NCBI GenBank assembly: GCA_965224765.1
Contig: CBDDAC010000024.1
Coordinates: forward strand, 124,001 to 188,000
Direction: 5' to 3'
Length of the DNA: 64,000 bases
Source of the DNA: CAZDBA01 sp965224765
GTDB taxonomy: Bacteria; Planctomycetota; Planctomycetia; Pirellulales; Pirellulaceae
This document shows, piece after piece, positions 9,079-17,097 of this stretch. Within the stretch, counting starts at the first letter, position 1. Every line of letters begins with the position of its first letter. The notes beneath the pieces were generated by a model, which saw only the letters and a list, made by a program, of their open reading frames with translations, searched no databases and was not told the DNA's origin. The translations under genes were made by a program, and so were the position numbers.

Positions 9079-10884
9079 CTACTCGGCGGTCGCGTCTTTC
9101 AACTGCCGGGCACGAATCAAGTTTCCATGAAACTGATCAAGCTCACCCTTGGAATAGTGTTCAATCGCTCGATCGTACTCTTTGCGAGCCTCGTAGGAAC
9201 GACCGGTCAAGTAATCAACGCCTGTATTCCAGCGTTCTGAAAACCCTTTTTCTTTTACGCGTTTTAACCAATTCGCGCTGGTTGGAATGTTGCCATTGTC
9301 AAAGGTCGATTGAGCAAGATAATAACCTGCGTCACGACGCACCAAACGCATCAAGCGTTGAGTACCCTGCAAACGTCGATTGAAGTCATTGATATCTTGG
9401 CCTTTGCCTTCCAAGATCCCAAGCTCGAACATCAGGACTCGATCGGTTGCCAAACCTTCGATTTGATCTTCTGTGTACATGATCGAACTAAATCGTTGAA
9501 TTGCATTGGCACGTCGACTGTTTCGAGCCGATTCAAATTTGCCGATAAAATACAAATTGCGAGCAGTACGATAAATAACGAAACGATTGATATAGTCTTC
9601 TTCCTCAGAAAACCATTTGAGCTTTGCAGCCAAACGCGTATCCAACTTAGCGGACTCAACCGCTTGACTAACGGCATTACGAAACTGCTGAGTCTTGAAT
9701 CCGATATCCCAATTCTGTGGCGTTAGTCCCTCGATTTCTGGCAAGCCGGCACGAGTCTCATTCGGACGAGCAACCAATCGCAGGCGGCGATTACCAACCA
9801 ACCGATCCTCCAAAAACTTCATACGGTGCGAGATCGATTCGGGGCAGACGTAGATCAACGCAGTTAACTTTTCAATCTGCTTTGGCCGAACACGATACTT
9901 GGTTTCACTACGTGTCGATTCGTCAAGCGTCAAATCCAAACTGGAAAGCAATTCACCGTCTGCCTTCACATCACTAAGAGTCGCAACGGACCCGGGAGTC
10001 TTGCCTGGAATGGGCAACCCGAGTTGCGTATCAAAGAGATAAAGCTTGCCACCGATTTCAACGGCTGGCAGCCAAGGAATAAGCTCATCACCCTCCGCGT
10101 ATGCGAGCATCACCGCCTCAAGTCCGGACTGTTCACACAGCAAGATGAATAACTTGGCCTTTTGTACGTAGTCGCCACGTCCAAACAGAAGCGTCTGCCA
10201 TGGATAATGCGAGTATCCGAGTCCTGGAATCCCCGCCTCTGGATCCGACAGACCTTCACCTTGCTTTAAGCGAAACCCCTCTCGGTCATCGTCATTCAAC
10301 TGGTTTTCTGGAAGCAATTGGATATTTCGGGTTGTCCAGTCAAACAATCGAATTGCATCTGCCAGCCGAAGATTGTCGTCCTCATTCAAATCAGCGTTCA
10401 AGGCCGCCACATACTCAACAAAAGTTTCAGCGTCGACCCCCGCCTTTTTCGCCTGCAATCGATTCAGCTCATGCATTCCGGAAATTTCAGTCGTCGTAAC
10501 GCGTTCTCCGATTCGCTTCAACCACGCTGCCTGCTGGATGAAATAGCCGTCAGAGTTTAGGTAGGAAAGGTCGTTGGAATTATTGGCATCTGGCGAGGCG
10601 TGTTGGTCGACCAAGGAAACGAACTCGGGACTTAGCTTCCACTCGTTGTCATAATCTCCACTCTCGACGACTTCTTTTGACCACCGGCTCAGGCCAACGG
10701 AGATCTTTTGCTCAAATTCTTTTTGGTTGAATCGACCGTCACTAAAAACAAAGTCCAAAGTTCGCGTCAAATCATCGACCTTCATCGATGCCATTTGCGA
10801 GTCGAGCAAGTCCTCGGTCAACAGGTCATTCTGTTGGCAGCCACAAACGAAAAAGATCAACAATAACAAAAGAGTTTTACGCAT
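9079..10884 (-). CDS. Lipoprotein with transglutaminase-like region and TPR-like C-terminus
   Basis: About 601 residues from ATG at 10884; the in-frame ATG at 10899 gives five more. A type II signal peptide ends in the lipobox FFVCGC, so the mature protein is lipid-anchored. The middle (about residues 170-300) resembles a transglutaminase-like fold: RLFDWTTRNIQL, YPWQTLLFGRGD, KAKLFILLCEQSGLEAVML and LYLFDTQLGLPIPG. The cysteine and an Asp/His-rich strand are suggestive, but a complete triad was not confirmed. The last 120 residues (YYLAQSTFDNGN, ARKEYDRAIEHY) look like tetratricopeptide helices. Function unknown; it is probably a periplasm-facing enzyme or scaffold. It is transcribed alone, upstream of the kdsA unit's 3' side. 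Confidence 0.78.
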   Translation of the reverse strand: MRKTLLLLLIFFVCGCQQNDLLTEDLLDSQMASMKVDDLTRTLDFVFSDGRFNQKEFEQKISVGLSRWSKEVVESGDYDNEWKLSPEFVSLVDQHASPDANNSNDLSYLNSDGYFIQQAAWLKRIGERVTTTEISGMHELNRLQAKKAGVDAETFVEYVAALNADLNEDDNLRLADAIRLFDWTTRNIQLLPENQLNDDDREGFRLKQGEGLSDPEAGIPGLGYSHYPWQTLLFGRGDYVQKAKLFILLCEQSGLEAVMLAYAEGDELIPWLPAVEIGGKLYLFDTQLGLPIPGKTPGSVATLSDVKADGELLSSLDLTLDESTRSETKYRVRPKQIEKLTALIYVCPESISHRMKFLEDRLVGNRRLRLVARPNETRAGLPEIEGLTPQNWDIGFKTQQFRNAVSQAVESAKLDTRLAAKLKWFSEEEDYINRFVIYRTARNLYFIGKFESARNSRRANAIQRFSSIMYTEDQIEGLATDRVLMFELGILEGKGQDINDFNRRLQGTQRLMRLVRRDAGYYLAQSTFDNGNIPTSANWLKRVKEKGFSERWNTGVDYLTGRSYEARKEYDRAIEHYSKGELDQFHGNLIRARQLKDATAE

Positions 10885-10964
10885 AGTTATCCGGTCCAAC
10901 GATCAACAGACGAAGTCTGCAACGGTAATTATTTGTTGTAATCCAAGCTTGTCTTACTTGGTGT

Positions 10965-11825
10965 TCAAAGTGTATTTCGAATTCTTGCTAATTGGTCGAG
11001 CAAGGACTCGACTTCTTCCAACGGTACCATATTGGGTCCGTCACTTGGCGATTGACTTGGGTCCGGATGCGTCTCCAAAAAGACCGCGTCACAACCTACC
11101 GCAACGGCAGCTCGAGCCAATGGGGCCACCATTTCTCGATTCCCACCGGTTTTGCCACCAGCCGCACTTGGTTTCTGCACACTATGGGTCGCATCAAACA
11201 CAACAGGCGATCCTAAAGCCTGCATATGAATTAAACCTGTAAAGTCATTGACGAGTGCACCATATCCGAAAAAAGTTCCTCGTTCGGTCAATAGAATATC
11301 TTCACACCCTGCTGCCTCCAGTTTACCCACTACGTGCCTCATGTCCCAAGGCGCCATAAACTGGCCTTTCTTTACGTTGACCGCACTCCCAGTTTTGGCG
11401 GCCGCAACGAGTAAATCAGTTTGGCGAGCCAAAAAAGCGGGAATTTGCAACAACTGGCATACCTCAGCCGCTGCAGCGGCTTGGGACGGCTCGTGGATAT
11501 CCGTCGTGACGGGCAACTCGAATTCGCCGCTGACGTCGGCGAGGATCTCCAAGCCGGCATCAAGCCCTATCCCTCGATACGAATCTAAACTCGTCCGGTT
11601 CGCTTTGTCGAAAGAAGCCTTGAAAATCAACGGTAATTTTAACTTGGAACACACATTTTGAAGGTGCTCGGCGATCTGGAACGTCAGGTCCCGGTTTTCC
11701 AATACGCACGGTCCAGCGATAACTAGCAAAGGATGCGAGCTGCCACAGTGAAGTGGTCCGATTTGTACAGGATTTTTGGGCACTGGAGGTCCATTCTTTG
11801 GTGTTTTTTCTCGACAGGAGTTCAT
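10965..11825 (-). CDS. kdsA: 3-deoxy-8-phosphooctulonate synthase (Kdo8P synthase)
   Basis: Condenses arabinose 5-phosphate and PEP to Kdo8P for the Kdo core of lipopolysaccharide; cytoplasmic TIM barrel. 286 residues, normal length. Seen: VIAGPCVLENRD near the N-terminus, FKASFDKANRTS, DIHEPSQ, IPAFLARQTDLL, KKGQFMAPWDM, ERGTFFGYGALVND, VFDATHSVQ and FLETHPDP. It begins 15 bases after the end of the kinase gene at 11841, so the two are likely cotranscribed from upstream of 12770. Its presence argues for a Gram-negative-type LPS. Confidence 0.95.
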   Translation of the reverse strand: MNSCREKTPKNGPPVPKNPVQIGPLHCGSSHPLLVIAGPCVLENRDLTFQIAEHLQNVCSKLKLPLIFKASFDKANRTSLDSYRGIGLDAGLEILADVSGEFELPVTTDIHEPSQAAAAAEVCQLLQIPAFLARQTDLLVAAAKTGSAVNVKKGQFMAPWDMRHVVGKLEAAGCEDILLTERGTFFGYGALVNDFTGLIHMQALGSPVVFDATHSVQKPSAAGGKTGGNREMVAPLARAAVAVGCDAVFLETHPDPSQSPSDGPNMVPLEEVESLLDQLARIRNTL

Positions 11826-11840
11826 CCTATCAAAATCGGT

Positions 11841-12770
11841 TCACTTTCTCGACACGTTGAGGTATTCATTGATCCAATCGTCGCCCACCAAGACCTGTAG
11901 TCCCTTAGGCACTACTTCGATTTCCAGCGGCAGCATACCGCCTGGATCGCCATCAAGTTGAAAGTGAACAGGCTGCTCAGCCGTAATTTTCATCTTTTTG
12001 AAGCGGCGAACAAAAACATCTTTTCGGCCGCGATGGTTTCTGAAAACGATGGTGGCCAAGTAAAAAAGACCATTGAGCAGATTGGGCTTTCTGAATGTAA
12101 TCAAGTCAAGTTTTCCGTCCATACTTTCCGCGTCATCGACGAATTGAAGGTTCATTGCGTAGCGGGGCACATTGAAAACAAAGGCCCAACTATTCCGACG
12201 GTCAATTCCCTCTCCATCAACCTCGACAGAGAGGGCAGGAAAGCGATAACGACGGATCGCACGCAGAATCGGCCCCGCATAGGAAATGTGCCGGATGTGC
12301 CCCGTTCGTTTGGCATGTAATCGTTGAACCACTTCGGCATCAAAACCACAGCCAGCCATGACCAAGAAAAGCTTACCGTTCGCCCTGCCTGCATCGAGCC
12401 TAACTGTCTTACCCAGTTTGACGAGTTCCACTGTCTGCTCAGGAGATGCTGCCAACTTGAGGTATTTGGCAAGCAAATTTTCTGTACCCAAAGGCAGAAT
12501 AGCGAGAGGTATTTCGGGGCCCAGAAGATTTGCCAACAATGAAACCGTTCCGTCTCCTCCAGCGGCGATCACAGCACGAAGCTTACCTTGAGCGGTCAAA
12601 TTCTTGACAGACTCAACTACCCGATCAATATCTGTATGAGTTTGAACCTTAAACCCAGCATCTTCAAGCAACTGGGCCGTTTGACGTACCAAACTTTGCC
12701 GATCACTCGACCCCGATTTGGGATTCGAGGAGATTACGATCGAGTCCGATTCAGCGGCTAGAATTTCCAT
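11841..12770 (-). CDS. Diacylglycerol/sphingosine-kinase-fold lipid kinase (YegS/DagK family)
   Basis: About 309 residues from ATG at 12770 (MEILAAESDS); an upstream in-frame ATG at 12803 adds eleven residues that look non-native. The DAGK catalytic domain is clear: SNPKSGSSDRQSL near the start, AAGGDGTVSLLANLL at about 75-90, PLGTENLLAKYL, then a C-terminal beta-sandwich with HFQLDGDPGG. This family phosphorylates diacylglycerol or related lipids; the actual substrate cannot be told here. Coupling to kdsA (15-base gap) suggests an envelope-lipid role. Confidence 0.85.
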   Translation of the reverse strand: MEILAAESDSIVISSNPKSGSSDRQSLVRQTAQLLEDAGFKVQTHTDIDRVVESVKNLTAQGKLRAVIAAGGDGTVSLLANLLGPEIPLAILPLGTENLLAKYLKLAASPEQTVELVKLGKTVRLDAGRANGKLFLVMAGCGFDAEVVQRLHAKRTGHIRHISYAGPILRAIRRYRFPALSVEVDGEGIDRRNSWAFVFNVPRYAMNLQFVDDAESMDGKLDLITFRKPNLLNGLFYLATIVFRNHRGRKDVFVRRFKKMKITAEQPVHFQLDGDPGGMLPLEIEVVPKGLQVLVGDDWINEYLNVSRK

Positions 12771-12923
12771 TTTCGATGACTTGCAGAGGCAAGAAGTTTG
12801 CAATCAAGCAATTTAACACATCCTTTTGCCCAAATTGAAGGGCTGTTGTACACCTGTTCAATTTTGATGCAATTCGTTTGTTTTTGATGTACGAAAATCA
12901 AACACCCCCTAAGGGTCACACCG

Positions 12924-13036
12924 ATTCACCGCACTTTCGCCAGTGATTCTGGGTGAATGATTCTGCTTACCCTCACCAAAAACAAATGCAATTCCTCGCA
13001 TAAGACTTAAAAGTGAAGATTCATCTCCACTTTTTT
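12924..13036 (+). ncRNA. Candidate small structured transcript ending in an intrinsic terminator
   Basis: No open frame lies here. A 7-bp inverted repeat (ATTCACC 12924-12930 with GGTGAAT 12952-12958) is followed by a terminator-grade hairpin at 13009-13036: AAAAGTG pairs with CACTTTT and AGAT with ATCT, ending in six T. A + strand terminator with no gene before it implies a short RNA starting between about 12780 and 12920, or leader transcription opposite the kinase promoter. Promoter not identified. Confidence 0.4.
13009..13036 (+). terminator. Intrinsic terminator without an upstream gene
   Basis: Hairpin AAAAGTG-A-AGAT-TC-ATCT-C-CACTTTT followed by T. Orientation is + strand; the nearest gene upstream runs the other way. 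Confidence 0.75.
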
Positions 13037-13052
13037 CTCATTCTTGAGCTAC

Positions 13053-13067
13053 TGGCACGGCTTGTGC
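13053..13067 (+). promoter_or_regulatory. Sigma-54 type promoter (-24/-12)
   Basis: CTGGCACG at 13052-13059 is a full -24 block; the GG and the -12 GC (13066-13067) are separated by exactly ten bases, as RpoN requires. The -12 block reads GTGCA instead of TTGCA. It would start transcription near 13079, just before a 20-bp hairpin. No ORF begins downstream within 200 bases. Confidence 0.5.
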
Positions 13068-13078
13068 ATTAGAGGATT

Positions 13079-13210
13079 GCGACGACTGGCAACAGTTGTC
13101 AAAGCCCGTCGAGGTCTCTGAGGGATTGTCAGTGGAGTGACTGCCTTGCCCCTGGTCATTTTACTAGCCAATTGTTTTGGCTCTTCAGAGGCCTCGCAAT
13201 CGGGCTTTTC
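13079..13210 (+). ncRNA. Candidate sigma-54-driven hairpin RNA
   Basis: Downstream of the -24/-12 element, 13101-13121 pairs with 13185-13208. AAAGCCCG pairs with CGGGCTTT (8 bp); then, past a small bulge, CGAGGTCTCTGA pairs with TCAGAGGCCTCG through twelve positions with one G-U. The 3' arm runs into TTTT, giving a terminator-like end. The 63-base apical part contains a small GTCA/TGAC hairpin. No coding frame fits. Whether it is a regulatory RNA, a leader or a fossil of an element end is unknown. Confidence 0.4.
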
Positions 13211-13309
13211 CTATGCGCTTCAAAATCGGGCTCGGTGACAAAAGGCGACCTAATCCGAAAACTTGATCAGAATTGAAAAGCGTAAGACTTCGGATTCGCT
13301 AACTCCTCA

Positions 13310-13612
13310 TTGTTCAGGTTCGGTGACAGCGCGAGCCGAAAAGGATTCTTGTCGATATCGTTGCCCTGTTACCTTGAGCTACTCGACTGGACAGGCCGCC
13401 AGCTAGGAAAAAAGAAACGCGGAGCAATTCCCAAACATCTAGCTCCCATACTTAATCGCTTGGGCATTGAAACCAAAGGTTGGTGTGATTTGATCAGGCG
13501 ATTTGGCCGGCTCTTCAAGCGGGTGGCAGGAACTTCAAATTCCGTTTCACAGGAAGCCGAACGCCGAAGCCAAAATTGGCTACAAGCTCCCAGCACTTCT
13601 TACTTTGGCTGA
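13310..13612 (+). pseudogene. C-terminal remnant of a planctomycete IS200-like/REP-associated transposase
   Basis: The translated stretch GFLSISLPCYLELLDWTGRQ, then KRGAIPKHLAPILNRLGI and GWCDLIRRFGRLFKRVAG, matches my memory of the conserved last 80-90 residues of Y1-type (Transposase IS200-like) proteins common in planctomycetes. The catalytic HUH and Tyr part upstream is absent, so only the tail survives. The fragment ends at a natural stop. It lies next to an intact IS110, marking this as an insertion hot spot. Confidence 0.6.
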
Positions 13613-13866
13613 CGAGCCAACTCTCACAACTCGTCAATCGATAAACAAAGTTGTCTCAGCGTACGCGCCGACGTTGATACACTCGCAAGCTGGTCAATCA
13701 AACCAGCTGAAACCCAAGAAGAGGATCGACCACTCAAGTAAAAAGGAGCCTCAATCAACGACGAAGGCTCATTAAACAATGGGTGGTGTCTTATGTAGCA
13801 AGGCATCGGAGCTTTCTTTTTTAGCTGCAGAACTTGAACAGCTTTCTTTGCTACAACATAAAAAAG
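13613..13866. repeat. Hairpins preceding the IS110 leader
   Basis: Contains a GAGCC/GGCTC hairpin (13747-13771) and a longer inverted repeat (TTATGTAGCAAG from 13791 with TTTGCTACAACATAA ending about 13862). These may belong to the left end of the IS110 element or to the remnant transposase's target. No gene seen. Confidence 0.45.
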
Positions 13867-14036
13867 TCCTGATGAAAACCAATCTCACCAGGACACGGAC
13901 TTGGTAGATCGTCATGGGTCGGCACTCGCAATGAGATGCCGTGGGCCATCAAGATCGCCAGTCCTTTTCGTTCCTAACCCGAACAGCCGGATGAGCCGCT
14001 GAATACTTCAATGAGCTCGAACTTACCATCCAGGGA
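13867..14036 (+). ncRNA. Putative bridge RNA (IS110 leader RNA)
   Basis: Immediately upstream of the transposase. Stem-loop 1: GTCCTG (13867) with CAGGAC (13890). Stem-loop 2 spans 13898-13965 and is a long rod with internal loops. GGACT pairs with AGTCC, GG with CC, GATC with GATC, ATGG with CCAT and CGGCA with TGCCG, leaving an apical loop and asymmetric bulges. A third weaker hairpin pairs GTTC (13971) with GAAC near 14015. IS110-group elements encode a bridge RNA between left end and transposase whose internal loops pair with target and donor DNA. The fold and position fit; loop-target matches were not determined. Confidence 0.6.
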
Positions 14037-14042
14037 AAAACG

Positions 14043-15020
14043 ATGAACAACGACAGTTACCAAAACTATGTAGGAGTCGATGTCGCCAGCAAAAAACTGG
14101 ACATCTTTGACTCCAAAACCAGAACGCATTCTATCATTCTTAATACACCGGAGGAAATCGAAACATTCGTTCAACAAATCAAACTCTCAAAGGTCAAAAC
14201 CTTGGTGGCGATGGAAGCCACTGGCGGCTACGAGAGTCTGCTTGCCGGTGCCCTTCAAGCTAACAAGATCGCTTGTTCGGTAAGCAATCCACTGCAGGTG
14301 CGAAACTTTGCCAAAGGCTGTGGAATGATCGAGAAAAACGACAAGATTGACGCTCGCATGATCGCTCGGTTCGGACAAGTCGTCCAGCCAAAAACCAAGG
14401 AAAAACCGTCCGAAAGCGAAAGGAAACTCAAAGCACTCGTCCATCGACGTGACCAGATTCTTTCCCAGCTTTACGCTGAAAACAACCGCAAGCAGCAAAC
14501 CTTCGATCTTGAAACAAAAGCGATGATCGAGCAAGCGATCAAGTTTTACAAAGATCAAATCAAGGAAGTCGATAAACGAATCAGCCAAGTTCTTGCTGCT
14601 TGCAAAACTCTAACCCAGAAAGCCAAAATCTTGGACTCTTGTCCTGGGGTAGGGGCAGCAACGATTGGAATGCTATTATCGGAACTACCCGAGTTAGGAC
14701 GAATCAATCGGGGCCAAATCGCCAAGCTCGTTGGTGTCGCGCCGATCGCCAAAGACAGCGGTCAAAAAATTGGCAAACGAGCTACATATGCTGGTCGCTC
14801 GATGGTCCGCAAAGTCCTTTACATGGCCGCACTCGTTGCCACAAGGTTCAACCCAACACTTCAGCATTTTTATCAAAGGCTACTGGCTAAAGGAAAGCCT
14901 AAAAAAGTCGCACTCGTCGCTGTCATGCGCAAGTTACTCGTTACGCTAAATACGATGATAAAGAACAACGAATGCTGGCGCAATCCTCGCGAGACAGAGC
15001 TCGCTAAAGTTAATTCATAA
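14043..15020 (+). CDS. IS110-family transposase (DEDD recombinase)
   Basis: 325 residues, typical size. The RuvC-like N-domain carries D13 (VGVDVASKK), E58 (VAMEATGGYE), and D100/D103 (KNDKIDARMIA). A coiled-coil region runs about residues 120-190. The C-terminal transposase_20 domain holds ILDSCPGVGAATIGML, a DSGQ serine motif, and RSMVRKVLYMAALVATRFNP. Family members recombine DNA guided by a bridge RNA; the leader here has such a fold. The start ATG follows an AGGGAAAAACG spacer. The frame is intact, so the element may be active. Confidence 0.93.
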   Translation: MNNDSYQNYVGVDVASKKLDIFDSKTRTHSIILNTPEEIETFVQQIKLSKVKTLVAMEATGGYESLLAGALQANKIACSVSNPLQVRNFAKGCGMIEKNDKIDARMIARFGQVVQPKTKEKPSESERKLKALVHRRDQILSQLYAENNRKQQTFDLETKAMIEQAIKFYKDQIKEVDKRISQVLAACKTLTQKAKILDSCPGVGAATIGMLLSELPELGRINRGQIAKLVGVAPIAKDSGQKIGKRATYAGRSMVRKVLYMAALVATRFNPTLQHFYQRLLAKGKPKKVALVAVMRKLLVTLNTMIKNNECWRNPRETELAKVNS

Positions 15021-15272
15021 GACAGCCGATGGCCCCGTTTGCCGTTCAGCCCCGTTTGCCGTTCTTGTTGGAAGCTGATTGCGACAACGTGACAGCAATT
15101 CAATTGCGAACGATTGCACCTTCTTACATGCTATCGCTCAGTTCTTACAATCGCTGCCGCTACTTTACGGCGAAATCCCGTTCTCGCGAATCAAAAAACT
15201 ATCTACGCAAGTACCATGCCGAACACTATTGTGGTTGTCCCCATTCTCTTGCTTTAATTGCTGTCACCTGTT

Positions 15273-16055
15273 TCAGTTTTTTGCTGATTTTCCTTTATGC
15301 GAGCTAAACCGAAATACCACAGTGCCTGTCGTAAGATCAAAACACTCCAGAAAACACACTCCCCTTGAGATTCCGTAAACAAACACTTTTTCAGATTCGA
15401 CAACAATTTCAGTTGTCAAATTGTCAATGGAAGGCGAGGTAGGAGCACTAGTGGGGGACTGACACTCGACGTCTACATCCCACAAACGATCACCAGCATT
15501 GTCAAGTAACATAACCTTGAAAGGTGAGGGGGCTCTTTGGGGGAAGCAAACAACAGCACCGGCACTATTTTTTAATAGGTCGACAGCAATGTATTTACAG
15601 CTGAGTTCTATATCTCCATATTTCGAAATTCCCTTCACACTATCAAATCCAAGGAACGGAACTGTTGACTCACCGTCGGAGAGTCGCCAAGCTCCGCTTA
15701 GTTTTTCAAGTCGTATGCCTTTTGTGACAGACACTAATAAATTGAAATCGGTAGCCTGAAAAGGAGCGTGCCAAACAATTTCAAACTCAGCAGGTTGCTC
15801 ACCGTTGAATGATGCAGTTCGAACATGGCGTTCCCAACATTCAGGCACTTTGCTCCCGGTTCTACCCTCCAAAAATCCAAGGAATCGCTCAATTGCTAAA
15901 TCCAGCCGTTTCCTCTCTTTTATTTGATTCCAAGCAGAGTAAATCTCATTTTCCAAAGCCTGATCCTCAACTTGAAAGGCACTGGCAACGGAAATTCTCA
16001 CACAACCTACAGCAACGACTGCAGCAAAAATCCCAATAAATATCTGTTTTTTCAT
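15273..16055 (-). CDS. Secreted protein, candidate immunity partner of the RHS tip
   Basis: About 260 residues from ATG at 16055; the frame is open to 16094 but that would overlap the preceding gene. A Lys-rich start and hydrophobic segment (MKKQIFIGIFAAVVAVGC) form a signal peptide, perhaps a lipoprotein at the VAVGC cysteine. The rest is beta-rich with no motif I recognise. It starts about 20 bases after the RHS tip gene ends, the usual place of an immunity gene for an RHS C-terminal toxin. That role is inferred from position only. Confidence 0.7.
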   Translation of the reverse strand: MKKQIFIGIFAAVVAVGCVRISVASAFQVEDQALENEIYSAWNQIKERKRLDLAIERFLGFLEGRTGSKVPECWERHVRTASFNGEQPAEFEIVWHAPFQATDFNLLVSVTKGIRLEKLSGAWRLSDGESTVPFLGFDSVKGISKYGDIELSCKYIAVDLLKNSAGAVVCFPQRAPSPFKVMLLDNAGDRLWDVDVECQSPTSAPTSPSIDNLTTEIVVESEKVFVYGISRGVCFLECFDLTTGTVVFRFSSHKGKSAKN

Positions 16056-16075
16056 CTTCTTAGACCTCTTTCGAA

Positions 16076-16882
16076 CTATTCTTCCCAGCCCCAAGGCGGC
16101 TTTTTACACGCTGGGCCCGGATCTGCACAAGGATATACAAAGTCATTGTCAAAACCACAGCATTGGAAGTCAATTTTGAAATCATATGCTACTGGGAACA
16201 CTTTCTTTTCCCCACCTATCACAACATTTTTACCATCATCTGGCATAACGTCCGTCCAAAACCTTGGCGGTGAACTACCAGGGGGTATCTCTAATGTAAA
16301 AGGGCCAGTTTGCAAACGACTCATGCATGATCCCTCAACTTGAATGAGTTTGAACTTCTCCCACTCATCTTCAATTTCTTTAACAATTTCATCATCACAG
16401 AAAATCGCTACTTCACCAAGAAAATGCTTGTGCCCACATTTCCACCTTGTTGTATTATGACTAAATTCATGCGCCGAGAAATAACCGCCTCCATGCCTCT
16501 CAGGCACTACATTGTCGACAGGAGCTGCCTCCATGAACTCAACAGATGACTCGTTTCCAAGTTCATTGCACTTGCAATTTTCACGGTCACAAAGTGCATT
16601 AGTGCATGCAAGTCGGACACGTTGAACCCAGTAGCATTTTTTTCCTTCAGGAATCTGGATGTCCGTACGCCACTGATGCATCGCAATTTGCTTGTCACGG
16701 CATGATTCAGACAGCCTTGTGCCGTCCTCCCTAAGTTTAATCGTAATTTCGCGACCATCTGGGTCTCTACCTGCCATTGCAAAATAGCCTCGGTAAAGTG
16801 TTACGCCATCGACCTGTTCCATTGGATCTTGAGAGATGAACTCTCCGTTTTGTGGATCGTAGTATCTTGCCCGTAGATACAC
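16076..16882 (-). CDS. Detached RHS C-terminal tip with HEFSH metal-site motif (5'-truncated gene)
   Basis: 268 residues from a GTG. Residues 1-43 are the last part of the RHS core (LRARYYDPQNGEFISQDP, then LYRGYF and DPDG), closely matching the same region of the complete RHS gene at 33.6-40.1 kb. The remaining 225 residues are a unique tip, rich in cysteine (about residues 92-106) and containing HEFSH at 138-142, a possible HExxH zinc-protease site. An in-frame stop just upstream shows the barrel-encoding part is missing. It is therefore either an orphan tip cassette or the broken end of a larger gene. It is cotranscribed with the secreted protein that follows. Confidence 0.75.
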   Translation of the reverse strand: MYLRARYYDPQNGEFISQDPMEQVDGVTLYRGYFAMAGRDPDGREITIKLREDGTRLSESCRDKQIAMHQWRTDIQIPEGKKCYWVQRVRLACTNALCDRENCKCNELGNESSVEFMEAAPVDNVVPERHGGGYFSAHEFSHNTTRWKCGHKHFLGEVAIFCDDEIVKEIEDEWEKFKLIQVEGSCMSRLQTGPFTLEIPPGSSPPRFWTDVMPDDGKNVVIGGEKKVFPVAYDFKIDFQCCGFDNDFVYPCADPGPACKKPPWGWEE

Positions 16883-17051
16883 CAGTAAGCAATTCGGCGT
16901 TGTAAAGTTTTTTCAACTCGGCTTTTGCCCTGTGAAATGCACATTGATTGGGATTCATGCAGGGCCTCAAAAAAATTCCCATGAACACTTTTGGGAGAAT
17001 TTTCAAGCAAGGCCAGATAGGCCACTTTGCATTAGTGGCAGCGACAGCTAA
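16883..17051. other. Junction between RHS fragment and mobile element
   Basis: Short overlapping frames only. Homology to RHS stops here, so this is the break point on the left side. It may hold the left attachment boundary of the integrated element; no matching direct repeat could be identified on the right side by eye. Confidence 0.4.
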
Positions 17052-17084
17052 AAGTGAGGTCCGGTGATAAGCCGGACCTCACTT
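17052..17084 (-). terminator. Intrinsic terminator of the integrase gene
   Basis: Perfect 13-bp stem (AAGTGAGGTCCGG pairing with CCGGACCTCACTT) with a 7-base loop, followed on the minus strand by TTTT. It lies 14 bases beyond the integrase stop. Confidence 0.85.
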
Positions 17085-17097
17085 ATTCGCACCGATC

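Larger units (their letters stand above)
13867..15020 (+). mobile_element. IS110-family insertion sequence (minimal extent; ends unresolved)
   Basis: Contains a structured non-coding leader and a complete DEDD transposase. IS110 elements have no long terminal inverted repeats and insert at short cores, so ends cannot be read directly. The right flank carries two tandem copies of CCCCGTTTGCCGTTC (15033-15047 and 15050-15064), which could be part of the right end or the target. Confidence 0.75.

Noticed and set aside
9540..9550. Second GCCGATAA as a sigma-28 promoter
   Set aside because: Lies inside a coding gene and matches chance expectation.
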